From NCBI GenBank assembly GCA_942491465.1, contig CALOBA010000081.1, forward strand, positions 1-64,000: 64,000 nt of DNA. Direction: 5' to 3'. Position numbers and translations under genes: made by a program. This DNA is from CALOBA01 sp942491465. GTDB taxonomy: Bacteria; Pseudomonadota; Gammaproteobacteria; Chromatiales; Chromatiaceae. This document shows, in pieces, positions 25,218 through 31,995 of the stretch. The notes below the pieces were generated by a model that worked only from the letters and a program-made list of their open reading frames with translations, made no database searches and was not told the DNA's origin. Within the stretch, counting starts at the first letter, position 1; every line of letters starts with the position of its first letter.

Positions 25218-25715
25218 TCACTCGGGCATCCCGACGCGATCCTCGTAAGCCCGAATCGCCCCCTCGACCGCGGCCTCCGGCGCGGCCTCGACGCAATGGA
25301 GTCTGATCAGTGCCCGCGCCTCGCGCTCGGCCTGCTCGGAGGCATCGGCGAACAGCACCAGCTCGTTGAGCGCCGTGTCGCCATCCGCCGTGCAACCGAC
25401 ATTCAGCCAGGCCTGAAACGGGTAGTAGGCACCATCACCTTGGCGCTGCGGAAACCGCGGCTTGCCCTCGTCGTTGACCTTTTGAATCACGCGCAAGGCG
25501 CGCCCATCGGCGCGGTTGACGACACTAAGGATCGGATTACCGTCCGGCACCGCATCGGCCAGCACGGACCAGCCGCCGAGGGCTTTGCCGGCCACCTCCC
25601 GGAACAGCTCGGCCCAATACAGCTCCAGCATCAGGAACGACATGGGCTCCTGGCGAAAATCAAGACCAGGCGGACCGCCAGCGAGCGCCGGGGACATGGT
25701 TGCATAACCGGCCAT
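25218..25715 (-). CDS. conserved-looking hypothetical protein
   Basis: About 165 residues from an ATG at 25715. The start is uncertain; M at 25643 opens MSFLMLELYWAELFREVAGK and may be the true one. The body (LADAVPDGNPILSVVNRADG, GAYYPFQAWLNVGCTADGD, ELVLFADASEQAEREARALI) looks like a folded soluble enzyme or immunity-like domain. I recognise no family. Upstream sequence (25716-25860) is open in several frames but shows no gene. It lies just beyond the end of the cassette array and reads in the same direction as the cassettes. Confidence 0.55.
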   Translation of the reverse strand: MAGYATMSPALAGGPPGLDFRQEPMSFLMLELYWAELFREVAGKALGGWSVLADAVPDGNPILSVVNRADGRALRVIQKVNDEGKPRFPQRQGDGAYYPFQAWLNVGCTADGDTALNELVLFADASEQAEREARALIRLHCVEAAPEAAVEGAIRAYEDRVGMPE

Positions 25716-25926
25716 CTCTCGCAAAGGGCTTACTGAAACCAAGGTTGCCGACCGATTCGACAACCATGGACGCGGTTGGAAAATCGAAGAGCGCGCGTTG
25801 CCCATCCAGCGGGATCGAAGCCGCTCGCTTAACCACCATGGATCGAGCGCACTCTGTCTACCCGAACGTCAGCCACCCCGACAGCTTTACCGAGCACCAG
25901 ATCCACCGTGCGCTTGTTGGCGATTC

Positions 25927-26067
25927 TTAGGCCCCGCCGAGACGCTCGTGCACCCATTGAGAAACGAGCTCGTTTTCGGAGACGTGAGCTTGCCGCGCCC
26001 TGGACTTCAGGGTACTCACATCACGGGCGGAAAGACGCACCTGAAATTGGTTTCCTTTCTGAAACAC
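25927..26067 (-). CDS. short ribbon-helix-helix (CopG-like) antitoxin
   Basis: A 46-residue frame starting GTG at 26067. It reads MFQKGNQFQVRLSARDVSTL, KSRARQAHVSENELVSQWVH, ERLGGA. The strand-helix-helix pattern and the (D)VSTLKSRA segment resemble the CopG/BrnA-like antitoxin encoded just upstream (ERDLSTLQRRALEAG). It is the first product after an attC-type core box (26077-26083), and an inverse core box (CGCCAAC on the minus strand, 25916-25922) follows its stop by four bases. This is the organisation of a gene cassette. No toxin partner is seen. Confidence 0.5.
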   Translation of the reverse strand: MFQKGNQFQVRLSARDVSTLKSRARQAHVSENELVSQWVHERLGGA

Positions 26068-26076
26068 AGGGCTTCT

Positions 26077-26137
26077 CGCCAACGCTGCAAATCAGCCGCG
26101 CGAGGTACGAGCGTCGGCTGGATTTGCCTTGTTAGCT
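26077..26137 (-). repeat. integron attC site 1
   Basis: A 61-bp site read on the minus strand. The R'' box AGCTAAC (26137-26131) is followed by arms GCAAATCCAGCCGACGC and GCGCGGCTGATTTGC, which pair fully apart from two unpaired bases (C and A) in one arm. The R' box is GTTGGCG (26083-26077). Two extrahelical bases and the core boxes are the hallmarks of an attC recombination site. The R'' box is exactly complementary to the box at 26841-26847, where this cassette begins. The end of the antitoxin gene runs into the site. Confidence 0.85.
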
Positions 26138-26409
26138 GTGGCATCGTACAGACTGCCGGACGCGTATTTGTGGAGGATGCTGGCAACAAAAATCTGGTAA
26201 GGAATACCAGCCTCAAGCGCCCTTCTCTGAAGCGTAGACAAGTCGCGCTCCGACATCCTTATCTGGATCTCCTTCTCACGCTCGACTGTCGTGGCGGCTG
26301 CTTGTTCCAGGAATTTCTTGCGTGCAGGGGACATCTCTGAGCCGAATTCTCCTGCGTCATACGCGTCCAAGATTTCCTGCTCTTCTTTGTTAAGATGGTC
26401 ACTGGTCAT
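26092..26409 (-). CDS. CopG/BrnA-type antitoxin in a cassette
   Basis: A 105-residue protein. Its helical acidic N-terminus (LNKEEQEILDAYDAGEFGSE) is followed by a ribbon-helix-helix region at about 48-86 (EIQIRMSERDLSTLQRRALE then AGIPYQIFVASILHKYASG). This matches the CopG-type antitoxins found beside BrnT-like toxins. The final 20 residues (DATANKANPADARTSRG) are simply the translated attC site. It overlaps the toxin gene upstream by 11 bases. It should neutralise the toxin and repress the pair. Confidence 0.8.
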   Translation of the reverse strand: MTSDHLNKEEQEILDAYDAGEFGSEMSPARKKFLEQAAATTVEREKEIQIRMSERDLSTLQRRALEAGIPYQIFVASILHKYASGSLYDATANKANPADARTSRG

Positions 26410-26683
26410 TTTTATCTCCGAGATATTGTTTAGTCGCTTTTCGGCTTGGTATCACGGTTTTAAGGAAGATTTCTTGATCATTCTCTACATAAGGGACCAA
26501 ATATGCATACCCTCCGACGGCTACAACCAAAACTCGTTGGTGGGAATATTTCACTGTGTTCGGATGTGCCATGTCATCTAATAATCCACCCGAGCGTAAG
26601 CAAAAGACAATATCCTCGAACGAAATGCCTCGGTTTTCGATGATTTCGCGGTTCTTCTCTGGGTTCCAGTTAACAGGCTTCAT
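26399..26683 (-). CDS. BrnT-like ribonuclease toxin in a cassette
   Basis: A 94-residue protein. NWNPEKNREIIENRGISFED at residues 5-24 matches the WDPEK...G(V/I)SFE opening of BrnT/DUF497 toxins, followed by DDMAHPNTVKYSHQRVLVVA and a C-terminal KTVIPSRKATKQYLG helix. These RelE-fold toxins degrade RNA. It is encoded upstream of, and overlapping, the antitoxin gene, the BrnTA order. The ATG at 26683 is the natural start. The DNA here is distinctly lower in GC than the neighbouring chromosome, as expected for a captured cassette. Confidence 0.75.
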   Translation of the reverse strand: MKPVNWNPEKNREIIENRGISFEDIVFCLRSGGLLDDMAHPNTVKYSHQRVLVVAVGGYAYLVPYVENDQEIFLKTVIPSRKATKQYLGDKNDQ

Positions 26684-26736
26684 GTTTAGAGTCGTGGCGC
26701 TTACTTATATCTCTTAGCGTCAGCGCAGCGCGACTA

Positions 26737-26836
26737 TGGATCGGTTCAGAAACAAGTGGTACAGACGCCCGCTCGCTGAGACTTTTTACTCGATGTTTCG
26801 TGGGTGCGTCTGCACCACTTGTTTCTGAACCTTGAC
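26737..26836 (-). repeat. palindromic element copy B
   Basis: The same element as at 13880 and 43062, in reverse orientation. The arms GGTTCAGAAACAAGTGGTAC and GTGCACCACTTGTTTCTGAACC (as inverted ends, 26743-26831) are flanked by GGATC and TTGAC. The inside differs from the other copies over about 25 bases. It sits in the untranslated leader of the BrnT-like cassette, five bases from the attC core box at 26841. Confidence 0.8.
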
Positions 26837-26840
26837 TATA

Positions 26841-26933
26841 AGCTAACGTCAAGGCTGGCTCGCCGCCCGTTGCCGCGCCGGAAGCGAAGCGACGGCGCGG
26901 CAACGGGCGGTCGGGCCGAGCCGCTTGTTGGCG
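26841..26933 (-). repeat. integron attC site 2
   Basis: A 93-bp site on the minus strand. The R'' box is CGCCAAC (26933-26927), followed by AAGCGGC, long near-perfect arms built on CCGCCCGTTGCCGCGCC / GGCGCGGCAACGGGCGG around a GTCGCTTCGCTTC loop, then GCCTTGAC, and R' box GTTAGCT (26847-26841). It is about 90% identical to the site at 27648-27739. The R'' box is exactly complementary to the R' box of that next site, as required if this cassette was once a circle. Confidence 0.85.
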
Positions 26934-26937
26934 CTTT

Positions 26938-27168
26938 TCACGCGGCGCGCAGGCTTCTGGCATGGGGAATCTCGTGAGCGCCAAACGGCCTGAGCTGACG
27001 TGACTCCAGTTCCAGAACTGCGGCTGTTTGACCATCTAACGTGACAAACTCTACCTCATAAGCCTTTCCTTCGCCATGAACGTAAATGACAGCTCCGATG
27101 TCTCCTGGTTCTAGTCCATGCTCGGGGACAGCTTCTGTCAGAATGACTCTGTCGTGCTCTTTTATCAT
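26938..27168 (-). CDS. DUF4926 protein in a cassette
   Basis: A 76-residue protein, MIKEHDRVILTEAVPEHGLE then PGDIGAVIYVHGEGKAYEVE and FVTLDGQTAAVLEL. It fits DUF4926, a small beta-barrel-like domain. It starts nine bases after the stop of the DUF6883 gene and ends four bases before the attC core box, so the two genes form one two-gene cassette. DUF4926 proteins are often encoded beside a larger partner in mobile DNA; an antitoxin or immunity role is plausible but unproven. Confidence 0.8.
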   Translation of the reverse strand: MIKEHDRVILTEAVPEHGLEPGDIGAVIYVHGEGKAYEVEFVTLDGQTAAVLELESRQLRPFGAHEIPHARSLRAA

Positions 27169-27177
27169 TTCGTCTAG

Positions 27178-27513
27178 CTACGATGCTGGATATGCAGTAA
27201 TAAGTCGAGGACGTTGCTCGCCTTCGGCAATCATCCATATTGTTTTGACTGAAGGCGTTATACCATTCGGCGCGCAAATCGGTGCTATGACCACGTATTT
27301 CGTCCCGTATTTTCCTTGAGTAGCGACGGAAAACTCGTGCTCGTTGGCTTGCTGGATCAGCGCAGAGGCTAGTGCTCTCCATTGATCACGCTCGAATCCC
27401 CACCGAAGAAAGAATTTCGCTTTTGATTCGCCCTCGGGATGAACAACAGAAAGCAAGTAGTCCGATACTTTGCTTTTTGGAACCTGGGCGTTTTGGCAAT
27501 TGGGAATCTTCAC
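27178..27513 (-). CDS. DUF6883 protein in a cassette
   Basis: A 111-residue protein. It begins MKIPNCQNAQVPKSKVSDYL, then LSVVHPEGESKAKFFLRWGF, and ends TIWMIAEGEQRPRLITAYP, the pattern of DUF6883. This domain is also found as a C-terminal module in some polymorphic toxins, so the stand-alone form may be a toxin paired with the DUF4926 product. It is the first gene of the cassette; 134 bases of leader separate it from the next attC site. Function is unknown. Confidence 0.7.
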   Translation of the reverse strand: MKIPNCQNAQVPKSKVSDYLLSVVHPEGESKAKFFLRWGFERDQWRALASALIQQANEHEFSVATQGKYGTKYVVIAPICAPNGITPSVKTIWMIAEGEQRPRLITAYPAS

Positions 27514-27647
27514 TCGGAATCTTCACTCGGTAAATTTCTGCTGATCTAAATGCTCTTACCCGTGAAATTCAGTTTTGATCCTCCCGGACGTCCAGCGATT
27601 GTCTGCGGCTAACTCTTTGGGATGCGACTTGCACCGGGTTCTGCGAG

Positions 27648-27739
27648 CGCCAACGTCAAGGCTGGCCCGCCGCCCGTTGCCGCGCCGGAGCGAAGCGACG
27701 GCGCGGCAACGGGCGGTCGGGCCGAGGCCCTTGTTGGGC
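27648..27739 (-). repeat. integron attC site 3
   Basis: A 92-bp site on the minus strand. The R'' box GCCCAAC (27739-27733) fits the RYYYAAC consensus exactly. It is followed by AAGGGCC, the same CCGCCCGTTGCCGCGCC / GGCGCGGCAACGGGCGG arms as site 2, GCCTTGAC, and R' box GTTGGCG (27654-27648). It follows the DUF2442 gene by 54 bases. Confidence 0.85.
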
Positions 27740-27793
27740 GACTATTCGGCCCGTCGAGTTAATGGTGATCTGTCCCAATCTTGCTCCACTTCT

Positions 27794-28030
27794 TCAAGCA
27801 GCCTTTTCTTCACGATCGACTCGCAGCATCTCCTCAACATCAAGATGCATATCAAGGTCCGACCACTCAATCATGGTATTCCTCGCAATGAGCTTCTTGT
27901 TCGCCTTTTGCAGTTCTGTTGCGGAGAGTAACGTTGGATACCACGCCAACGGCGTTGAAATAATTCGCCCATCGTCCAACTCCACATGAAGATAAGAAGC
28001 ATCTAGCGTGACGCGTTTGCAAGTTAGCAT
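27794..28030 (-). CDS. DUF2442 protein in a cassette
   Basis: A 78-residue protein from an ATG at 28030: MLTCKRVTLDASYLHVELDD then GRIISTPLAWYPTLLSATE, the DUF2442 signature (strand, D/NG-R, PLxWYPxL). An upstream in-frame start would overlap the DUF4160 gene and is less likely. DUF2442 proteins are small and usually paired with DUF4160, as here. They are predicted DNA-binding partners in a toxin-antitoxin-like module; no activity is established that I can name. Confidence 0.85.
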   Translation of the reverse strand: MLTCKRVTLDASYLHVELDDGRIISTPLAWYPTLLSATELQKANKKLIARNTMIEWSDLDMHLDVEEMLRVDREEKAA

Positions 28031-28032
28031 GT

Positions 28033-28275
28033 TTAGGCCCCCAGGATTTCGTTCCACTTCTGGATTAAATACTCTCGGTTGTCTTTGACAACCTGAATCA
28101 CGGCCTTAAGCTCATTCGCCTTTAAATAAGAACGAACAACTCGTAGCGTTTCAATTTCAATCTTTGCAAAGTCATCATCGCCCTTGAAGACGTGGACGTG
28201 CTTAGGCTCGTGATCATTGGTCGGTATGATAACTTTAAACCCGCATTGTCCAGATAAATCTTTTAAAACAGGCAT
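28033..28275 (-). CDS. DUF4160 protein in a cassette
   Basis: An 80-residue protein: MPVLKDLSGQCGFKVIIPTN then DHEPKHVHVFKGDDDFAKIE, with the conserved PxHVHVF motif at 24-30 and a C-terminal helix ending YLIQKWNEILGA. Its stop is two bases from the chosen start of the DUF2442 gene, so the pair is translationally coupled. DUF4160 is the putative toxin-like half of this widespread pair. The region is AT-richer than flanking DNA. Confidence 0.85.
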   Translation of the reverse strand: MPVLKDLSGQCGFKVIIPTNDHEPKHVHVFKGDDDFAKIEIETLRVVRSYLKANELKAVIQVVKDNREYLIQKWNEILGA

Positions 28276-28331
28276 AGTCGTGACTTAACGGACGCAGTTA
28301 ATGTTCTCAAACTTGGTTTGCCAGCAGAATT

Positions 28332-28394
28332 GGCCAACGAGCGCGCCATATACGCCGAGGCTCGTCGGCTACCCCTAAGTACAGCCCGTTGTCG
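28332..28394 (-). repeat. possible degenerate attC site
   Basis: On the minus strand, CGACAACGGGC...GCCGACGAGCCTCGGC...GCGCTCGTTGGCC gives an inner hairpin and an R'-like box GTTGGCC (28338-28332). This differs by one base from the GTTGGGC expected for the start of the DUF4160/DUF2442 cassette. The R'' side is poorly conserved. It is offered as the decayed upstream boundary of the array. Confidence 0.4.
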
Positions 28395-29055
28395 GGCGCC
28401 GGGCCTAAGCCAAGACTCAGGCGAATATTTCCACGATTAATTCAAAAAAATGGCTCTGACCCTGAGGTGCCAGGCGACTATTTCTATTTTTCATTAAAAA
28501 GGGCTCTGACCCTTGAGGTATCCCCACAAAATTCCGTTTCGGATCAACGTTCAACAAACACCAGCGACGCCGCGGGGGCGGGCTCAGCGCTGTATCAGGC
28601 TTCGCTTCAGGATTCCTCGTACTAACCCGTTGTTTTTGCGCCCTCGAGGAGCAAAAAAGGGATACCCGACCCCTTTTTCTGACCCCTTTTTCCTTCTCGC
28701 GTTGCTCGGAAAGTCTTTTCCGTACCGAACCGTTGCCGAGGCTCTGACGAAACTTTTCTGCGCTGGATGATGCAACGAATTGACGATGAGCGTGCGAGGC
28801 TTTAGCCGTCCTTGAGCACCTTGTTGATAGGAAAGTGTCCTCCGATTGAACAGAAGGCCCGCGCTTTCGATGCCCCGCACGCTTGGGCCGCGCGATTTTC
28901 AAGAAACGCACGTTTAGAAGGCGGTCAATGTTATGAAGCAAGCTGGTCCACCGTCTGATCCGACGAGGAGAACTTCAGTGCAAGCGTGATTGAACGTGGC
29001 GCGCGAGATCGCTCTTGATCGCGCGAAAGGACGCGTCTAGCGAACTAATAAGCAT
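28395..29055. other. decayed region, no intact gene
   Basis: About 660 bases with no gene I can support. The phrase GGCTCTGACCCT(T)GAGGT recurs at about 28452 and 28501, and ACCCGACCCC/CTGACCCC runs occur near 28665-28690, like remnants of a small transposable unit. A minus-strand frame (28417-28941) is open but composed of low-information basic sequence and is judged a shadow. Confidence 0.45.
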
Positions 29056-29125
29056 GTTAACCGTCGCGCGCCGCACTGAGACTGCCCGGTCGAAGACAGG
29101 AGCCGACCGGCGCGCGTCGGTTAAC
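29056..29125. repeat. 18-bp hairpin at the border of the IS91-family element
   Basis: GTTAACCGTCGCGCGCCG (29056-29073) and CCGGCGCGCGTCGGTTAAC (29107-29125) form a near-perfect inverted repeat with one mismatch around a 33-base loop. The right arm ends two bases before the element's terminal repeat. It may be the target structure, part of the element end, or an unrelated hairpin. Confidence 0.6.
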
Positions 29126-29440
29126 TGTAGTTGAACTGACCGAGCCCGCGGGGTAGTCGCCGGGCGTGCAGGCCAGCTCCGGGACAAGTATAGGGGATTG
29201 TATCGCGGGAGGGGCTCGCCGCGGAGGGGCAGGCGGGCGTTTTGCGCTCGCTGTTGCGGCGGGAGCGAGCGTTTTTCGGGGCCGAAACGGGCCTCATGGT
29301 CGGTTCGATGGTCGGCGCTGAGGGGAGAAAGGGGGCGAATACCGACAGCGGGGCAAGCGCGCCCGTCGGGCCGCGCACGCAGATCGGCGCGGCCCGCCTT
29401 ACGGAGCCTGCTCGGTGTTGCGGACGATCAGTAATGCACA

Positions 29441-30589
29441 TCAGCCTCCATCAAGGCGGCTGTGGCCGCGCATCGGCGCTCGTGCAGGCAGCGTCGAGAC
29501 CGCGTGCATGCGCCCGCGCCGGCACTTCGGGCAGGGCAGGGTCATCTCTGCCGGTGCACCGTCTTCGTCGTCGCCGGCATCATCCGGCGGCGCGGCGGCG
29601 AGCGCGCTGCGGATCTGCGCCAGGCAGCGTTTGCGGCAGCGGTTGGCCAGGAAGCCGAAATGGCGCACGCGCATGAACCCCGCCGGCAGCACATGGAGCA
29701 GAAACCGCCTCAGCAGCTCTGCGGCATCGAGGGTCATGACCTTGTGCCTGCCCTCGTCGCGATAATCCTTGTAGGCCAAGCGCACGCGCTCGCCGTCGAA
29801 GCCGAGCAGACGCCCGTCGGTGATGGCGGTGCGGTGGCTGTAGCGCCCGAGGTAGTCGACCACCGTCTCGGCGCCGCCGAAGCAGGGTCTGGCGTCGACC
29901 ACCCAGTCTTTGCGCATCAGCCGATCGAGCACCGCATCGACCTCGCCCGCGGCGATGCGCTCGAGCTTGCCGGCACCGGCCGCGGCGCGCAGGCGGCTGA
30001 CCAGGCCGCCGCGCACATGCCGGGCCAGCGCACGCACCGGAAACAGCATGGTGCTGCGCGCCGCATGCCAGCTGCCGTCGGCGCCGATGGCGCCGCCGGG
30101 GATGAGACAATGCAGGTGCACATGACGGGTGAGGGTCTGGCCCCAGGTGTGCAGCACCGCGGTCATGCCGAGGCGTCCGTCGAGGCGCTTGGGATCGGCG
30201 GCGAAGGTCGACAGGGTCGACCAGACCGCCTCGAACAGCAGGGCGTAGAGCAGCCGGTCGTGCAGCGACACCCACGCGTTGAGCTCATGCGGCAGGGTGA
30301 AGACCACATGGTAGTAGGTCACCGGCAACACCGCCTCGCGCTGGCGATCGCACCACTGCTCGGAGGCACTGCGCTGGCAGCGCGGACAGTGACGGTCGCG
30401 ACAGGCATGGTAGAGGTGCTGATGGTGGCCGCAGGCATCGCACACCCAATCGAAGCCGCCCAAGGCGGCGGTGCGGCAGTCGCCGATGTGGGCGCAGACC
30501 TGCCATTGGCGCGGCGAGAGCCGATGGGTCTGCGCGTAATCGTTCAGACAGCGATGGATCACCACTTGCAACGATGCGTGCTCAGCCAT
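29441..30589 (-). CDS. IS91-family Y2 (HUH) transposase
   Basis: A 382-residue protein. The zinc-finger-like N-terminus has C50, C53, C63, C68 and C71 (CDACGHHQHLYHACRDRHCP). The HUH metal motif is RHVHLHC (H156/H158/H160), and two catalytic tyrosines Y246 and Y250 lie in VVDYLGRYSHRTAI. A C-terminal CPKC cluster is also present. It should act by single-strand, rolling-circle transposition. The start chosen is the ATG at 30589, which opens MAEHASLQVVIHRCLNDYAQ and overlaps the recombinase gene by eight bases. All key residues are intact. It is a different lineage from the two relics at 1828 and 12660. Confidence 0.92.
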   Translation of the reverse strand: MAEHASLQVVIHRCLNDYAQTHRLSPRQWQVCAHIGDCRTAALGGFDWVCDACGHHQHLYHACRDRHCPRCQRSASEQWCDRQREAVLPVTYYHVVFTLPHELNAWVSLHDRLLYALLFEAVWSTLSTFAADPKRLDGRLGMTAVLHTWGQTLTRHVHLHCLIPGGAIGADGSWHAARSTMLFPVRALARHVRGGLVSRLRAAAGAGKLERIAAGEVDAVLDRLMRKDWVVDARPCFGGAETVVDYLGRYSHRTAITDGRLLGFDGERVRLAYKDYRDEGRHKVMTLDAAELLRRFLLHVLPAGFMRVRHFGFLANRCRKRCLAQIRSALAAAPPDDAGDDEDGAPAEMTLPCPKCRRGRMHAVSTLPARAPMRGHSRLDGG

Positions 30590-31433
30590 TGGCCTGTCCC
30601 AAGCGGGCGATGAGGTCGAGCTCGCCTTCGCCCTCGCGATAGCTCGGCACCCAGTGGATGTAGCGCAGCGTCGTCTGCAGACTCGCATGTCCCATCAGCC
30701 GTTGCAGGCGATGGACCGCCAGACCGGCTTCGAGCTGATGGGTGGCGAAGGCGTGGCGCAGGGCATGGATGCCGCCGCTCTTGCTGATGCCCGCTGCCGC
30801 CTTCGAGCGCTTGAACACGCGCTGTATGGCCGTCGGGCTCAAGGCGTCTCCCCGGCGCTGGCCGGGGAACAGGTAGCCGCGTGGGCGCAAGTGGCGCCAA
30901 TACACGCGCAATTGCGAGAGCAGGGTCGGCGAGAGCGGCACCAGCCGGTCCTTGCCGCCTTTGCCCTGCTCGACGCGCAGCAGCGAGCGCTCGCCGTCGA
31001 TGTCGCTCACCCGCACCGCGACCAGTTCCGACAGGCGCAGCCCGCAGCCGTAGCACAGCAGCAGCATGGTGCGGTAGCGCAGGTCCGTGCAGGCGCCGAT
31101 GATGCGCGCGACCTCGCCACGGGTGAGCAGCTCCGGGATCTTCTGCGGCTTCTTCGGCAGCGTCACCTCCAACGCCAATGCCGGCCAGTCGAGCACCTTG
31201 AGATAGAGAAAGCGGATGCCGTTGTAGGCCAGCCGCACGCTCGCCGGCGCGAGCTTGCGCTCAAGCACCAGGTGCATGAAGTAGCGCTGAAGGTCCGCCG
31301 CCGCCAGCGTGTCCGGCGAGCGACGGGTGAATTTCGCCAAGTCCCGCACCGCGGCCAGGTAGCTCTCGTGGGTGCGCGGCGAATAGCCGTGCATGGTCAA
31401 CGTCTCGATCATCTTCGCGCGCAACGGTGTCAT
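30582..31433 (-). CDS. tyrosine recombinase of the IS91-family element
   Basis: A 283-residue integrase of the phage/Xer type. The N-terminal SAM-like domain spans 1-95 (TMHGYSPRTHESYLAAVRDL). The catalytic domain has R133 (GCGLRLSE), K158/K161, H223 and R226 (HALRHAFATH), H249 and nucleophile Y258 (MGHASLQTTLRYIH). It lacks the extra motif that marks integron integrases. It overlaps the transposase gene and is enclosed by the element's terminal repeats, so it is part of the element. Two-gene IS91 relatives with a recombinase are known. The recombinase may resolve transposition intermediates, which is an inference. Confidence 0.92.
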   Translation of the reverse strand: MTPLRAKMIETLTMHGYSPRTHESYLAAVRDLAKFTRRSPDTLAAADLQRYFMHLVLERKLAPASVRLAYNGIRFLYLKVLDWPALALEVTLPKKPQKIPELLTRGEVARIIGACTDLRYRTMLLLCYGCGLRLSELVAVRVSDIDGERSLLRVEQGKGGKDRLVPLSPTLLSQLRVYWRHLRPRGYLFPGQRRGDALSPTAIQRVFKRSKAAAGISKSGGIHALRHAFATHQLEAGLAVHRLQRLMGHASLQTTLRYIHWVPSYREGEGELDLIARLGQANG

Positions 31434-31631
31434 CGCTCGATGCCTCTTGCAAACGACCCGAATCGGGCCGTCTTGAAGTGTGGACGATGGCGAAGATGCT
31501 GCCGGCGGGCGGGCCTTGAGGAAAGGAGACCGGCGTCAGTGACCGGGCGTGTCCGTTCGCCGGCATGCAAAAGGGGCGGGGTGTATGGAACTGAGCTGGG
31601 AAGCCCCCGCGAAGCGGGTCAGTTCAACTAC

Positions 31632-31995
31632 AATTCGACGGCCCAATGGGTCGATAAGGCCGCCACCGGTGGCGTAGAAAACCAGAAAACCCCTGGCATG
31701 TCAACGGGTTTGGGGTGTTTGCTTCCGTACACGCTAGGTGGGTTATGCGCCCGAACGGCTTCCTAAAGCAGATATGGAAGCCATTTGGCCGGCCTAAACG
31801 GGCAGTAAACAGAGGGCCGACGATGGTTTTCAATGAGTTTTCAAAGCGCTACGCGCGTGTTCTCACATGCCGCCTTAGGCGTTATCCAAGCTGGCGATTC
31901 GCCGGAATATAATGGCATGATCCGGACCTCGGCTCCGATACGGCTTGTAGCCCCGTGAACGGTTACGGATTGCTCAACCACCGCGCGGTTTAGGA
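31632..31995. other. 364-base gap with one hairpin, no gene seen
   Basis: Right flank of the mobile element. It contains the inverted repeat GGCTTCC / GGAAGCC (31757-31763 and 31776-31782). No reading frame here is convincing. Composition is intermediate between the cassette region and the chromosome. Confidence 0.4.

Larger units (their letters stand above)
29127..31631 (-). mobile_element. IS91-family element with tyrosine recombinase and Y2 transposase
   Basis: About 2.5 kb bounded by a perfect 15-bp inverted repeat: GTAGTTGAACTGACC (29127-29141) and its complement (31617-31631). The match extends outward through AA(C/T)T with one mismatch. Inside are two overlapping minus-strand genes, a tyrosine recombinase followed by an IS91-type transposase. 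The 300-base left part (29142-29440) and the 183-base right part (31434-31616) are noncoding. No target duplication is apparent. A solitary copy of the end occurs at 57438-57454. The whole appears intact. Confidence 0.8.

Noticed and set aside
28417..28941. A 174-codon minus-strand gene
   Set aside because: No ribosome site, no recognisable domain, and basic low-information sequence through repeat-like DNA; judged a chance frame.
30582..31433. Tyrosine recombinase as the integrase of the adjacent cassette array
   Set aside because: It lacks the extra helix motif specific to integron integrases between the second Arg region and the HxxR box, overlaps the IS91 transposase gene, and is enclosed by the element's terminal repeats.
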